From the NCBI RefSeq assembly GCF_004358445.1, contig NZ_CP037951.1:4054501-4118500 (forward strand): 64,000 nt of DNA, in the 5' to 3' direction. Position 1 is the stretch's first letter, and the number at the start of each line of letters is the position of its first letter. The notes beneath the pieces were generated by a model that was not told the DNA's origin, searched no databases, and worked only from the letters and a program-made list of their open reading frames with translations. The stretch is from Parashewanella tropica (lineage in GTDB: Bacteria; Pseudomonadota; Gammaproteobacteria; Enterobacterales; Shewanellaceae). Below are positions 18,469-29,270 of this stretch, one piece after another. Both the position numbers and the translations under genes were made by a program.

Positions 18469-19140
18469 ATGATCAGACCCATAAAGAATCTTTTGACTCC
18501 ACAGCAAGTCAACGCTCTTCGCCAACTTATTAGCCAAGGGCAATTTGAAGATGGAAAAAATACCGCAGGCTGGCATGCAAAGGGCGTAAAAACCAATTTG
18601 CAATGGACTGCCAATGAGCAACTTACTGATGAGCTAAATCAAGCTGTCACCCTTGCTCTTAGTGCAAACCCCGAATTTACTGCGCTGACTTACCCTAAAA
18701 AAATGATGCCGTTTATTGTCAGTAAATCTACTGACCAAGGTGGTTATGGTGATCACATCGATGATGCCATCATGCACCATGAAGAACTGATACGTACCGA
18801 CATCTCGTGCACAATTTTCCTTTCAGATCCTAAGGATTATGAAGGCGGTGAATTGACCATGACGCTAGGCGGTATCGAAATGGCGTACAAATTGGAAGCC
18901 GGAGACGCCATTGTTTATCCAAGTACGACTTTGCACCGAGTCAACCCAGTTACCAGTGGAGAAAGGGTAGCGGTATTAACTTGGATTGAAAGTTTAGTGT
19001 CAAGTTTAGAAAAACGTGAAATTTTGTACGATTTGGACACGGCGAGGAAGACAATCATGCAACAACATGGTAAAACCCCCGAGTTTGATTTGATCACCAA
19101 GTCTCATGCTAATTTACTTCGCCGTTGGGCGATCACATAG
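18469..19140 (+). CDS. piuC: PKHD-type Fe(II)/2-oxoglutarate hydroxylase PiuC
   Basis: Dioxygenase of 223 residues of the PiuC/YbiX group. Iron ligands are seen as H-x-D in GDHIDDAIM near residues 97-99 and the distal His in TLHRVNPVTSGERVAVLTW near 160; the Arg in GERVAV would bind 2-oxoglutarate. Genes of this family accompany TonB siderophore receptors and are iron-regulated, but the substrate is not established. It lies 109 bp after the receptor gene and probably shares its Fur control. Confidence 0.92.
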   Translation: MIRPIKNLLTPQQVNALRQLISQGQFEDGKNTAGWHAKGVKTNLQWTANEQLTDELNQAVTLALSANPEFTALTYPKKMMPFIVSKSTDQGGYGDHIDDAIMHHEELIRTDISCTIFLSDPKDYEGGELTMTLGGIEMAYKLEAGDAIVYPSTTLHRVNPVTSGERVAVLTWIESLVSSLEKREILYDLDTARKTIMQQHGKTPEFDLITKSHANLLRRWAIT

Positions 19141-19163
19141 AACCGATTGTTAGATTAAAGACC

Positions 19164-19454
19164 ATGACATTTTCTCTTCCAGTTTTTATTCGAACCTTAA
19201 TGGCTATCTTTGGTGGCTACGGGGTTGGGATCTGTGCCAGTTTCGGCATGATCCCTGTTTCATTGTGGCTATTCACTAATAATGTCCATGATGCCATTTT
19301 CATTGGTTTAATGTTCAGTTACCTGTTTGCCTTTATTGCCTTTATTTGGTGCTTTTGTTGCAAGAAAACCATCCATACTGTCCGCGATTTAGGTATTGCT
19401 AGCATTGCCCTAATGGGTTTGTATTATTTGTTTCCTGTCGAGGTAATGTCATGA
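19164..19454 (+). CDS. DUF3649-type small membrane protein
   Basis: Protein of 96 residues with three hydrophobic segments and a CFCCKK turn between the second and third. Position before a PepSY-TM gene and a DUF3325-like gene in an iron locus fits DUF3649. ATG 19164 gives a sensible N-terminus (MTFSLPVFIRTLM). Its stop overlaps the start of the next gene (ATGA), so the two are translationally coupled. Role unknown; probably part of an inner-membrane iron-reduction or siderophore-handling complex. Confidence 0.7.
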   Translation: MTFSLPVFIRTLMAIFGGYGVGICASFGMIPVSLWLFTNNVHDAIFIGLMFSYLFAFIAFIWCFCCKKTIHTVRDLGIASIALMGLYYLFPVEVMS

Positions 19455-20992
19455 AGGGAAATTTTAGACGCTCGATGATCTGGCTGCATACATACAGCGG
19501 GCTTCTTTTAAGCTGGTTGCTGTTTGCGGTATTTGTGACTGGAACGCTCAGTTACTACGCTGATGAGCTAGATGTATGGATGCAACCCGAAAAGCTTGAA
19601 CAGCAAGCTCAGCAGCAAGTGATCCCACAAGCCATTGCAGCTCTCAATCAAAAAGCTCAAGGAGCCAGCCGCTGGAACATCAACCTAGGTAACGAGCGCG
19701 ACCCTAAAGCCGAAATTCGTTGGCAAATGCCGGGACAAGGTCGCCGTGACGGTCAAAGAGAATCCCTGTCCTCAACTGATGTGCAGCCAAGAGAAACCGT
19801 TGGCGGCAGTTTTTTTGTCCACTTTCACTATACGCTTGAGCTAAGAGAATACGGTGGTCGTTATATCACTGGGATTGCCGCCTTTACCATGTTGATAGGT
19901 GTCTTCACTGGTATTTTCACTCACAGACGTTTTTTCAAAGACTTCTTTTTACTGCGTTGGCAGAATCTAAAACGTGCCATGATTGATGCACATGCCATCA
20001 TAGGTATTGTCACCATTCCGTTTTGTTTTGTGATCTGCCTAAGCGGAATGATGTTTTACTTTTCACTCTATGTCCCCGCATCAGCCAACTATCACTATGA
20101 TAAAGGCTATCGCCAATTGTCATCACAAGTGAGCCCTAAAGGCTTTGACCGTAAAGCATCTGGTGAGTTAGCCCAGCCAATCCAAAATATTACGCCAATA
20201 TTAGACCAAGTGAAATCACAGTGGTCTGAGCCAAACAGCATCAGTTGGGTGAGTTACTATCATCCTTATGATCAAAACGGTTACTTGATGTTTTATCGCA
20301 ATAAAAGTGACTTATCACGTCAAAGCGAAACCTTAACCTTTGATGCCAGCTCAGGTGAACTGCTTCATCAAACCCAAGCACCACGCGTACCAAAGCTGAT
20401 CAGCTATGTCTTTTTAGGTCTCCACGAGGGTAAATTTGCCAGTGACGGTCTGCGCTTCATATTGTTTATTCTAGGAACCTTAAGCTCAGCGCTTATCGCA
20501 ACCGGCGCGATTTTATGGCTGAATAATCGTATCGAACGCAATGTCAGTCATTCAGGCACCAAGTTAATAGACTGGAGCAACAAAGCTTTGCTCGGTGGAT
20601 TACCCATTGGTATCGCCTGTTTATTTTTAGCCAACCGATTATTACCCGCTCAAATTGATGGTCGCTACGAGCTAGAATGGCTGAGCTTTTTTGGTGGCTG
20701 GGGCTCATGCTTACTGCTCGCCATGGCGTTTAAAGCCCGCCAATATTGGCAACATAATTTACTACTATTAGCGATATTATTGCTAAGTTTACCCCTCATT
20801 GATCTCGTTGGTTCAGGGCAGTATCTGATCACAGCCATTCAAACAGGAAACCTGACCTTTTTAGGTGTTGAAATGGGTATTGTAACTTCGGCGTTATTGG
20901 CATTAGTGTTAAGGCGCTATTTGTCCCAACGTCAGTTAGCATCACATAAGAAACCTGTAAAAGCGACAATGAAAAAGGCGGCCTCATGCTAA
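19451..20992 (+). CDS. PepSY-TM protein, putative siderophore-iron reductase
   Basis: Inner-membrane protein of 513 residues of the PepSY-associated TM family. Helix 1 is in WLHTYSGLLLSWLLFAVF, with further His-containing helices (FVHFHYTLEL, DAHAIIGIVTIPF, FLGLHEGKF) that could bind haem. Two periplasmic PepSY-like regions lie between helices (about 40-120 and 215-320). Relatives in siderophore loci (FoxB/PiuB type) are thought to reduce or release imported iron; that role is inferred here from context. It overlaps both neighbours by a few bases. Confidence 0.85.
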   Translation: MKGNFRRSMIWLHTYSGLLLSWLLFAVFVTGTLSYYADELDVWMQPEKLEQQAQQQVIPQAIAALNQKAQGASRWNINLGNERDPKAEIRWQMPGQGRRDGQRESLSSTDVQPRETVGGSFFVHFHYTLELREYGGRYITGIAAFTMLIGVFTGIFTHRRFFKDFFLLRWQNLKRAMIDAHAIIGIVTIPFCFVICLSGMMFYFSLYVPASANYHYDKGYRQLSSQVSPKGFDRKASGELAQPIQNITPILDQVKSQWSEPNSISWVSYYHPYDQNGYLMFYRNKSDLSRQSETLTFDASSGELLHQTQAPRVPKLISYVFLGLHEGKFASDGLRFILFILGTLSSALIATGAILWLNNRIERNVSHSGTKLIDWSNKALLGGLPIGIACLFLANRLLPAQIDGRYELEWLSFFGGWGSCLLLAMAFKARQYWQHNLLLLAILLLSLPLIDLVGSGQYLITAIQTGNLTFLGVEMGIVTSALLALVLRRYLSQRQLASHKKPVKATMKKAASC

Positions 20993-21279
20993 TCGTTCAC
21001 TTACTCTCTGCAATTGCTATCTTGTGCTTTTCATTCAGCCAAAGTAAGCATTTTAATGTGGTGTTCAATCAACGCTTATCGGATAAATCTGCAAAAGTGA
21101 TGCAAGTGAGTGGCATATTAGCCTTAGTTGCTACTCAATGGCTGTTAATTCAACTACCACATATGGGAGTAAACTATGTTTCTTGGCTATGTGGGATCTC
21201 GATGTGGATAGTGCTAACCGGAATGTCGTTAAGCTACTTTCATCATAAAAAGAGCAAAGCACGACCGAAGAGAAGATAA
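20986..21279 (+). CDS. DUF3325-type small membrane protein
   Basis: Protein of 97 residues with about three membrane helices (near 2-18, 40-58 and 66-84) and a basic C-terminus (HHKKSKARPKRR). It overlaps the PepSY gene by 7 bp and closes the iron operon. Size and position match DUF3325 proteins found with PepSY-TM partners. Function unknown. Confidence 0.72.
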   Translation: MLIVHLLSAIAILCFSFSQSKHFNVVFNQRLSDKSAKVMQVSGILALVATQWLLIQLPHMGVNYVSWLCGISMWIVLTGMSLSYFHHKKSKARPKRR

Positions 21280-21288
21280 GAAGTATCC

Positions 21289-21316
21289 AGCAGTAGAAGC
21301 GAAAGCCTCTACTGCT
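21289..21316 (+). terminator. Hairpin ending the iron operon
   Basis: AGCAGTAGA-a-GC-GAAA-GC-c-TCTACTGCT, an 11-bp stem with a GAAA tetraloop 10 bp after the last stop codon. There is no U-tract; the next bases begin a MITE-like element that may have replaced it. Confidence 0.5.
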
Positions 21317-21580
21317 AGGGCGTGTTGGTCTTTCAGGATTAAATTTTGTGCTATTTGAGCGCTTTTCTGTTTAAGGCGTGAGCAGTGAAGCTTAGCAATC
21401 TAAGTGAACTGGTCACAACACAGAACAGGAAGCGCTCAAAGCATCGAAGACAGCGTAAATTGGTCACTTTTACTACGTTATCGCTTGTTCATGTGGAGTA
21501 CCACACTTCACAAGCTCCGCCTTGCAAAAGATAACCAATTTATCGCTGCAAAAACAATCAAGAAAGATCAACACGCCCTA
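21316..21580. mobile_element. MITE-like element B (265 bp)
   Basis: Flanked by 19-bp inverted repeats, TAGGGCGTGTTGGTCTTTC at the left and GAAAGATCAACACGCCCTA at the right, with one mismatch. A second inverted pair lies inside (TTTGAGCGCTTTTCTGTT and AACAGGAAGCGCTCAAA). CTAG spans both outer ends, so the target may have been TA or CTAG. No transposase is encoded; a 67-codon ORF across it looks accidental. The ends resemble those of IS5-type elements in marine gammaproteobacteria, a comparison from memory. Confidence 0.8.
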
Positions 21581-21587
21581 GTTATAT

Positions 21588-22832
21588 CTAGATTGAAGCC
21601 TGTTTAGCCGCCAGATATTTCTTTTGACGCCAAATCAATGGAATACTTACCAACGCAAGCCCCACCGCATAACTCATGCTTGCGCCCAAGGCATAACCCA
21701 TCGCCAAACAGAATCCACAACCAGTGATGATCAGTGGTAGATTTCGCTTACTGAGTAATCTTAACGCCGCTAACATCGCCATCAAATAGATGATCACAAA
21801 TACGCCATTGGTCCAAGCAATCAAGCTTTCTAGATCGTGTTCGCTAATAAAGGTCAGTACTAAAATCGTTGCCATAAAACCTAAAATCACCGATAAAGCT
21901 CGCTCAGGCACGCCGTTGTTATTCACCTTAGCTAAGCTGCTCGGCAATAACCCTTCTTCACTAAAGCTACGAACCAAACGTGCGGCACTGGCATTGTAAA
22001 CATTCACCGTAGCTAAACCGCTTAAAATCCCTAATATGCCGATAACGATTGCGCCATAACCGCCGAGTAACTTATCGAAAATTCCCGCCATCGCTAACGA
22101 TGATTCCGTTGGTACTAATAAAATCAAGGTCGTACACGCCAGATAAATGATGCCCACCAGTACCACACCAATGATCATCGCGGGTAGCATGTCACGCTTG
22201 GGATTTTCAAAATCATTGGCTAAATGACTTATGGCTTCAACACCAAGGAAACTCCAAAAGGCAATACCCATAGCCGCAAATATTGGCGAAATTGCAATCT
22301 CATCCATTGGCTGCCAATCCAGTTTGTCAAAATGCACGCCACTGGCGGCAAATAGCGCGATGACAATCGCTACAACCGTCAGCGTAAGTGCAAACTGAAC
22401 TTTGGCAGATAATTGTAATCCCTGACGCCCCACCAAAAACAAGCCAAGTACCACCAGAAGCTGCAACATCAATTCCGCTGTTCCTTCAACGGGATGTATG
22501 GATTTCACAAACTCAAAGGTCATTAATATTGCCGCTGGTGCACCAAAAGGCACCACAAATAAAAAAATCAAACCAATGGTGCGCCCTAAGGTTCGACCAA
22601 AGGCTTTTTCGACAAAATACGCAGGTCCTGCAGAATGAGGGTAGCGACCTGACAATTTACCAAATATCAAAGTAACCGGAATAATGGTTAACGTCAGGAT
22701 AGCCCAAGCCCACAAGGCTCCAGCACCTGCTAACTTAACGGTTACCTGCGGTAAAATAAAAACCCCTGTCCCCAACAAAGTGGTGGCCATTAATCCAGCC
22801 CCTTGCCAACGCCCAATTTTTGCATTCATCAA
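21588..22832 (-). CDS. yjeH: YjeH-like amino acid exporter (APC family)
   Basis: APC-superfamily permease of 414 residues with about 12 helices. The N-terminal [18 protein letters not shown] and later HSAGPAYFVEKAFG parallel E. coli YjeH, an exporter of methionine and branched-chain amino acids. It is divergently transcribed from an Lrp/AsnC-family regulator, a pairing that suggests amino-acid-responsive control. MITE-like element B ends 7 bp beyond its stop codon. Confidence 0.83.
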   Translation of the reverse strand: MMNAKIGRWQGAGLMATTLLGTGVFILPQVTVKLAGAGALWAWAILTLTIIPVTLIFGKLSGRYPHSAGPAYFVEKAFGRTLGRTIGLIFLFVVPFGAPAAILMTFEFVKSIHPVEGTAELMLQLLVVLGLFLVGRQGLQLSAKVQFALTLTVVAIVIALFAASGVHFDKLDWQPMDEIAISPIFAAMGIAFWSFLGVEAISHLANDFENPKRDMLPAMIIGVVLVGIIYLACTTLILLVPTESSLAMAGIFDKLLGGYGAIVIGILGILSGLATVNVYNASAARLVRSFSEEGLLPSSLAKVNNNGVPERALSVILGFMATILVLTFISEHDLESLIAWTNGVFVIIYLMAMLAALRLLSKRNLPLIITGCGFCLAMGYALGASMSYAVGLALVSIPLIWRQKKYLAAKQASI

Positions 22833-23042
22833 TTTCTTTACCTAGCCTCACAATTAAAACTCTGGCAGAACAGGCTGCCAGTCGGTATATTCCAATAAAA
22901 TCTATGGTGCTGAATTATAGAGATAAGCAAAAAACAATGTGTTGGAGTTACTAACAAATTTTGACTCTTTCACAGACAAAGTGTCGGAATTTTGCTTTTT
23001 TTCAGTCAGAATGTCGGAAACAGGGAAAATCGGAGCCGCGGT

Positions 23043-23474
23043 ATGGATAAATTTGACCAAGCTATCATCAACGAATTAAGAAAAAATGCCCGTCAGAGCA
23101 TCTCTCATATTGCTGATCAAGTGAGTTTATCTCGTAGTGCCGTAACTGATCGCATTAAACGTCTTGAGAAAAATGGCACTATCCGTGGTTATCAAGTGTT
23201 ATTGAGCGAATCACAGAAACAAGGCGTCTGTGCTTATTTTGAAATCGAGCATACTTGTGCTCGCAGTAATGAGATCATTCCGACGTTTCAAGCTATTCCA
23301 GAAATTCAAACCTGTTTTGGGATCAGTGGCAACATGGACTTACTGGTATTTGTCAAAGCTGATTCCATGCAGCGTTTACATGAAATTCGTGAATTTATTG
23401 ATGCCCAAGACACCATAAAGTCGATTAAAACTCATGTAGTGATGAGTGAATGGATCAATAATTTGGGAAGTTAA
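23043..23474 (+). CDS. Lrp/AsnC-family transcriptional regulator
   Basis: Regulator of 143 residues. N-terminal winged helix-turn-helix (about 1-60, with ISHIADQVSLSRSAVTDRIK) and C-terminal RAM/ligand-binding domain (about 65-140, with CFGISGNMDLLVFV). ATG 23043 is chosen for the canonical N-terminus MDKFDQAIINELRKNAR, with GGAG upstream. The divergent neighbour yjeH is its probable target; the shared ~210-bp gap would hold the operator. Confidence 0.93.
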   Translation: MDKFDQAIINELRKNARQSISHIADQVSLSRSAVTDRIKRLEKNGTIRGYQVLLSESQKQGVCAYFEIEHTCARSNEIIPTFQAIPEIQTCFGISGNMDLLVFVKADSMQRLHEIREFIDAQDTIKSIKTHVVMSEWINNLGS

Positions 23475-23494
23475 GATTGTTTCGCAAACAAAAA

Positions 23495-23512
23495 CACCTG
23501 CCGAGGCAGGTG
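23495..23512 (-). terminator. Terminator of rpoH
   Basis: CACCTGCC-GA-GGCAGGTG palindrome; on the minus strand it is followed by TTTTTGTTT, so it ends rpoH transcripts. It may also stop the convergent Lrp-type gene. Confidence 0.8.
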
Positions 23513-23538
23513 CTTAGTGAATTAATTGGAAGCAGCGC

Positions 23539-24402
23539 TTAAGCCGCCATACAAGCCTTCAGCTTTTTCATGGCACTTTTTTCAAGCTGACGAATACGCT
23601 CAGCAGAAACATTATATTGTGCAGCTAAGTCGTGCAAGGTTGATTTGTCTTCATTCAACCAACGGGCTTGCAGAATGTGCTGGCTACGTTCATCAAGGGT
23701 TTTAATCGCTGATAGCAGTCGTGCTTGCGCTTGTGATTCCCAGTTATCTTGTTCAATGGTTTGAGCGTGATCTGAACTGTGATCTTCTAGATATTGCACA
23801 GGTGCAAAATCGGTAGAGTCATCGTCATTATCAGAGGCTAAGTCAAACGCCGGATCTTGAGCGGCCATACGAGATTCCATCTCTAGCACGTCTTTTTTCG
23901 ACACCCCGAGATTATCCGCCACCATAGAGACTTCATCGTCACTGAACCAGCCTAAACGCTTTTTGGCTTTTCGCAGATTAAAGAACAGCTTGCGCTGTGC
24001 TTTGGTAGTCGCCACTTTCACGATACGCCAATTTTTCAGTACGTATTCATGAATTTCCGCTTTGATCCAATGCACAGCAAAAGATACGAGACGAACACCT
24101 ACGGTAGGATCAAAACGTTTTACCGCTTTCATCAAACCAATATTACCTTCTTGGATCAAATCCGCTTGTGGCAAACCGTAGCCAGAATAGCCTTTAGCCA
24201 CATGCACCACAAAACGAAGATGCGACATAATGAGCTTTTTAGCCGCTTGTAAATCACCCGTTTCCTGCAAACGTTTGGCAAGTTCATATTCCGTCTGCGC
24301 ATCCAGCATTGAAATGCCATTTACGGACTGAACATAAGACTCTAGGCTGCTGCTCCCTTGTGGGACAGCCATCAGTGCCATCGAATGTTTGTCTTGGGTC
24401 AT
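23539..24402 (-). CDS. rpoH: Heat-shock sigma factor RpoH (sigma-32)
   Basis: Sigma-70-family factor of 287 residues (E. coli 284). Region 2 has [19 protein letters not shown] and [18 protein letters not shown]. The RpoH box appears as [14 protein letters not shown] (about 131-144). Region 4 helix-turn-helix is [20 protein letters not shown] near the C-terminus. It directs RNA polymerase to heat-shock promoters. It lies downstream of ftsX in the conserved ftsY-ftsE-ftsX-rpoH order with its own ~150-bp leader, where a family-typical thermosensor structure could form. Confidence 0.97.
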   Translation of the reverse strand: MTQDKHSMALMAVPQGSSSLESYVQSVNGISMLDAQTEYELAKRLQETGDLQAAKKLIMSHLRFVVHVAKGYSGYGLPQADLIQEGNIGLMKAVKRFDPTVGVRLVSFAVHWIKAEIHEYVLKNWRIVKVATTKAQRKLFFNLRKAKKRLGWFSDDEVSMVADNLGVSKKDVLEMESRMAAQDPAFDLASDNDDDSTDFAPVQYLEDHSSDHAQTIEQDNWESQAQARLLSAIKTLDERSQHILQARWLNEDKSTLHDLAAQYNVSAERIRQLEKSAMKKLKACMAA

Positions 24403-24552
24403 TTAAGTAAGCTCCTAAATGAAATAAAAAAAGTGAAACAATAAAAAGCTCGGATTGAACAATATTCATTATTTGACAGAATATGTCAACCATCAAGTTA
24501 ATTCTTATTAAGCTTGCAACAAGGTATAAGACTATTATACCAGTTAAAAGTT

Positions 24553-25536
24553 CTATCTAGGCTCAATCGCCTTTAAGTGCTGCCTTACTGATAGATAAGC
24601 ACCTAACCAACCTAAAAGCGCCGCAAATAACAAGAGAAAACCGCATTCTTTAAGTGACAACATGGATAGCGACATCGGCGAGTCATACAATTGTAGTAAA
24701 CCGACTAAAGCACCATCAAGATACCACACCAAACTTTGCACTATGATGACAGCCAATCCACCAGCGATAATACCTAGCCACAGACCAGAATATAAGAATG
24801 GACGTTGAATGAAGGCATCAGTTGCCCCCACCAGCTTCATCACTTCGATTTCTCGCTGACGATTCACAATGGATAAACGGATCGTATTGCCTATCACTAA
24901 GGTCACCGCCAAAATCAGCAAGAGTGCAACCGCAAACACCGCTCGTTGAATGATGGATACGATGGCTTGTAAGCGCTGTAGCCACTCAATATCTAAACGC
25001 CCAAAGCTGATTTGTTGCTCTTGCTCTAAACGTTTGAGCAGCGCTTTGGCTTTAGCTGGGCTTGAGGCTTGAGTGGTCGGGGTAACGCTTACCACAGCTG
25101 GCAGCGGGTTGTCGTCCAAATAAGCTAACGCATCGCCAAAGCCTGATAACGCTTGAAACTCGTCTAAGGCTTGTTTGCGGCTGATGTATTGCACCTCACT
25201 GACATCTGGATCGGACTTTATACGAGTGAGTAAAGACTGAATGCTAGCTTCACTACGAGGAGAATCAATAAAAAGTGAAATTTGCGCCGCATTGTCCCAT
25301 GAGTTGGTGATCACAGCGGCATTTTTAACGAGTACTTGCAACGCGGCAGGTAAGCTTAAACTGACGCCCAATACGATCATGGTCATTAACGATGAGACTG
25401 GTGTTCGCCAAATTTCGCCAACACTGGCAAGCGCCTGCTGAATATGACGAACAAAAAACATCACTATTCGACCTGACAATGGCAACTTACTGTGATTAAG
25501 AGCATTAAGGCTGGAAGTTGGCTTAGTCATGCTCAC
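24553..25536 (-). CDS. ftsX: Cell division protein FtsX
   Basis: Polytopic inner-membrane protein of 327 residues with four membrane segments (about 45-65, 200-225, 250-270 and 297-315) and the FtsX extracellular domain between the first two. With FtsE it forms an ABC-type complex that controls periplasmic amidase activation at the division septum. The start overlaps the end of ftsE by 14 bp, so the two are co-translated. Confidence 0.96.
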   Translation of the reverse strand: MSMTKPTSSLNALNHSKLPLSGRIVMFFVRHIQQALASVGEIWRTPVSSLMTMIVLGVSLSLPAALQVLVKNAAVITNSWDNAAQISLFIDSPRSEASIQSLLTRIKSDPDVSEVQYISRKQALDEFQALSGFGDALAYLDDNPLPAVVSVTPTTQASSPAKAKALLKRLEQEQQISFGRLDIEWLQRLQAIVSIIQRAVFAVALLLILAVTLVIGNTIRLSIVNRQREIEVMKLVGATDAFIQRPFLYSGLWLGIIAGGLAVIIVQSLVWYLDGALVGLLQLYDSPMSLSMLSLKECGFLLLFAALLGWLGAYLSVRQHLKAIEPR

Positions 25537-26188
25537 CTCCCAACATTCTACCTTGCTTTAAAGTCAAAGTGCGATATTTCATGCGAGCGATCAAGCCCAA
25601 ATCATGGGTGGCAATCAAGACACTGGTGCCGACATCATTGAGGATCTCAAACAGCCTTAAAATATCCATAGACAGTTTAGGATCTAAGTTACCCGTAGGT
25701 TCATCCGCCAACAATAATGAAGGCTTATTGACGATGGCACGGGCAATCCCTACTCGTTGGCGTTCACCACCAGAGAGCATGATTGGCAGGTGCTTTTCTT
25801 TACCAAATAACCCCACCATATCCAGCGCACCCGCAACCCGCTTTTTTATATCGCCCATAGAGTAGCCTTCGATGATCAAAGGCAGCGCGATATTATCGAA
25901 CACACTTTTGTCCATCAATAAGTGGTGATCTTGGAAGATCATACCAATGTTACGGCGAAAATACGGCACTTGCTTGGGTTTGAGAGCCGAGACATCGTAA
26001 TCATTAACAATGACTCGACCAGCGCTGGCTCGCTCAATCGCGGTGATCAGTTTGAGCAAGGTACTTTTACCAGCCCCCGAATGCCCAGTTAAAAACGCCA
26101 TTTCCCCAGAGCCTAGGGCAAAATTCACCTGAGTTAAGGCTTTTTGACCACTGGGATAAACTTTGCTTACCTGCTCAAACTCAATCAT
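25523..26188 (-). CDS. ftsE: Cell division ATP-binding protein FtsE
   Basis: ABC ATPase of 221 residues. Walker A GHSGAGKST (about 36-44), Q-loop FQDHHLL, ABC signature LSGGERQRV, Walker B LLLADEPTGNLD and the switch His in ATHD are all present. It powers the FtsEX divisome complex. The gap to ftsY (188 bp) is longer than usual for this operon and holds a small ORF on the other strand. Confidence 0.97.
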   Translation of the reverse strand: MIEFEQVSKVYPSGQKALTQVNFALGSGEMAFLTGHSGAGKSTLLKLITAIERASAGRVIVNDYDVSALKPKQVPYFRRNIGMIFQDHHLLMDKSVFDNIALPLIIEGYSMGDIKKRVAGALDMVGLFGKEKHLPIMLSGGERQRVGIARAIVNKPSLLLADEPTGNLDPKLSMDILRLFEILNDVGTSVLIATHDLGLIARMKYRTLTLKQGRMLGGEHD

Positions 26189-26376
26189 AGTATTCCGTTA
26201 ATTATTTTTGCCCAATATTCTCAGAGGTTGAGCCTTAACTAAGGAGTCATAATATGGACAACAACAGAAACGCACGTCCATGTACTGACGACCGTGACAT
26301 CCTGTCATGGACGGTTGTCTTACCACATTATGACCCCTATCATATGACATTGAATGTTAAACATTCATCCAGTCTA

Positions 26377-27981
<1,605 letters not shown>

Positions 27982-28002
27982 TTTATTTCCCAGCAATCAG
28001 TG

Positions 28003-28128
28003 AACCTAAAAACATCAGTTGAACGCTCGTTAAGTTAATAACTATCTGAAAGGCGCAATTTTTATGATTTCATCACTCACCGAATGGGTGAAACGCTTGT
28101 AAACGTAGCCAATTGATGTTTTTAGGTT
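28003..28128. repeat. 126-bp inverted-repeat element upstream of ftsY
   Basis: Ends are AACCTAAAAACATCAGTTG and the reverse complement of AACCTAAAAACATCAATTG, 19-bp arms with one mismatch. It fills most of the gap between the divergent ftsY and rsmD and so must contain or lie next to both promoters. It is MITE-like in form; no second copy is in this window. Confidence 0.7.
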
Positions 28129-28230
28129 GAAAGCCGCATGATTTCACTTAAACCAAGCAGCCGTTTCATTTAAAATTCTGTTAAACACCAGAGTTTACCA
28201 TTTTCTCTTTCAGCACAACATAGGAATATC

Positions 28231-28809
28231 ATGGCGAAAAAACAGTCACAAAGCAGCCAAGTTCGTATTATTTCAGGGCAATGGCGTGGGCGAAAATTAC
28301 CTATCCATGATGTTGAAGGGCTTCGCCCCACGACAGACCGTATCAAAGAGACGGTGTTTAATTGGTTAATGGCAGATGTACGTGGTGCTCGAGTATTGGA
28401 TTGTTTTGCAGGCAGCGGCAGTTTGAGTTTTGAAGCCTTATCCCGTTATGCTGAATTCGCACAGTTATTTGAGCTCGATAAAAAAGCTGCAAAACAGCTT
28501 CAGCAAAACCTCGATACTTTAAAATGTGACAGTGCTAAAGTAAGCCAAGGGGATAGCTTATCGTTATTAAAGCAAGTGCCAGAAAAGCCTTTTGATTTAA
28601 TTTTCCTTGATCCACCGTTTCGCAAAAACCTGCTTGAGCCTAGTATCAAACTGTTAATTGAAAACCAATGGTTAACGGATGAAGCGTTAATTTATGTAGA
28701 ATTAGAATCAGATGCGACTCAATTAACCGTACCTCAACACTGGCGACTACTCAAACAAAAAGTAGCTGGACAAGTGGACTCTCGATTATACTTTCATCAA
28801 AGCTCGTAA
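28231..28809 (+). CDS. rsmD: 16S rRNA (guanine-966-N2) methyltransferase RsmD
   Basis: SAM-dependent methyltransferase of 192 residues. N-terminal RIISGQWRGRKLPI and GLRPTTDRIKETVFNWL are RsmD signatures. The SAM motif is VLDCFAGSGSLSFEALSR and the catalytic motif is LIFLDPPF. It makes m2G966 of 16S rRNA. It is divergent from ftsY, a conserved arrangement in gammaproteobacteria. Confidence 0.96.
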   Translation: MAKKQSQSSQVRIISGQWRGRKLPIHDVEGLRPTTDRIKETVFNWLMADVRGARVLDCFAGSGSLSFEALSRYAEFAQLFELDKKAAKQLQQNLDTLKCDSAKVSQGDSLSLLKQVPEKPFDLIFLDPPFRKNLLEPSIKLLIENQWLTDEALIYVELESDATQLTVPQHWRLLKQKVAGQVDSRLYFHQSS

Positions 28810-28882
28810 CAAAAGCTCGGCTTTGCGGGTCTTTTTATGCTAGATTCAGCGGCAATGAGTTATGGGAATTAAATTAGGTTAG

Positions 28883-29251
28883 ATGAAATACGCTCTATTG
28901 ATCATCATCAGTGTGTGTTTTCTGCTCACGCAAAGCGTGTCGGCAGCGACCTTGCCTGCCTTGAATTCCTCTCAAGCACCAATGAGTCAATCTATGACGA
29001 TGGATGAGCATTGCCATCATGACAGCAAGGTGATGCAAACCAAAGTCTCCAACATGACTCATGACTGTTGCCAAACAGAGCAACACGATTGCCAAGGCAG
29101 TTGTGAGCCTTGTGGCGTTGTGGCTGGCGTCAGCCTAACCTATAGTGCCTTAAAAATGTCGTTACCGAGATCTACTCAAGCAATGGCATTTCATAACCGC
29201 TTTTTCTATCAATACCATCCCGATCCGAGTCTGCGCCCTCCTATTGCCTAA
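28883..29251 (+). CDS. Cys/His-rich secreted protein upstream of CusBA-like genes
   Basis: Protein of 122 residues with a Sec signal peptide (about 1-21, ending SVSA). The mature part is unusually rich in potential metal ligands: MDEHCHHDSKVM, HDCCQTEQHDCQGSCEPC, plus several Met. The C-terminus YHPDPSLRPPIA resembles small proteins (CopL/DUF2946-like) encoded with metal-efflux genes. A periplasmic copper- or silver-binding role is inferred from the ligands and from the efflux genes 64 bp downstream. Confidence 0.65.
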   Translation: MKYALLIIISVCFLLTQSVSAATLPALNSSQAPMSQSMTMDEHCHHDSKVMQTKVSNMTHDCCQTEQHDCQGSCEPCGVVAGVSLTYSALKMSLPRSTQAMAFHNRFFYQYHPDPSLRPPIA

Positions 29252-29270
29252 TTCAGCTTAATTATTCTGT

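Noticed and set aside
21404-21607. 67-codon ORF inside MITE-like element B
   Set aside because: No ribosome site or family match, and it runs across the inverted repeats of the element into the yjeH end.
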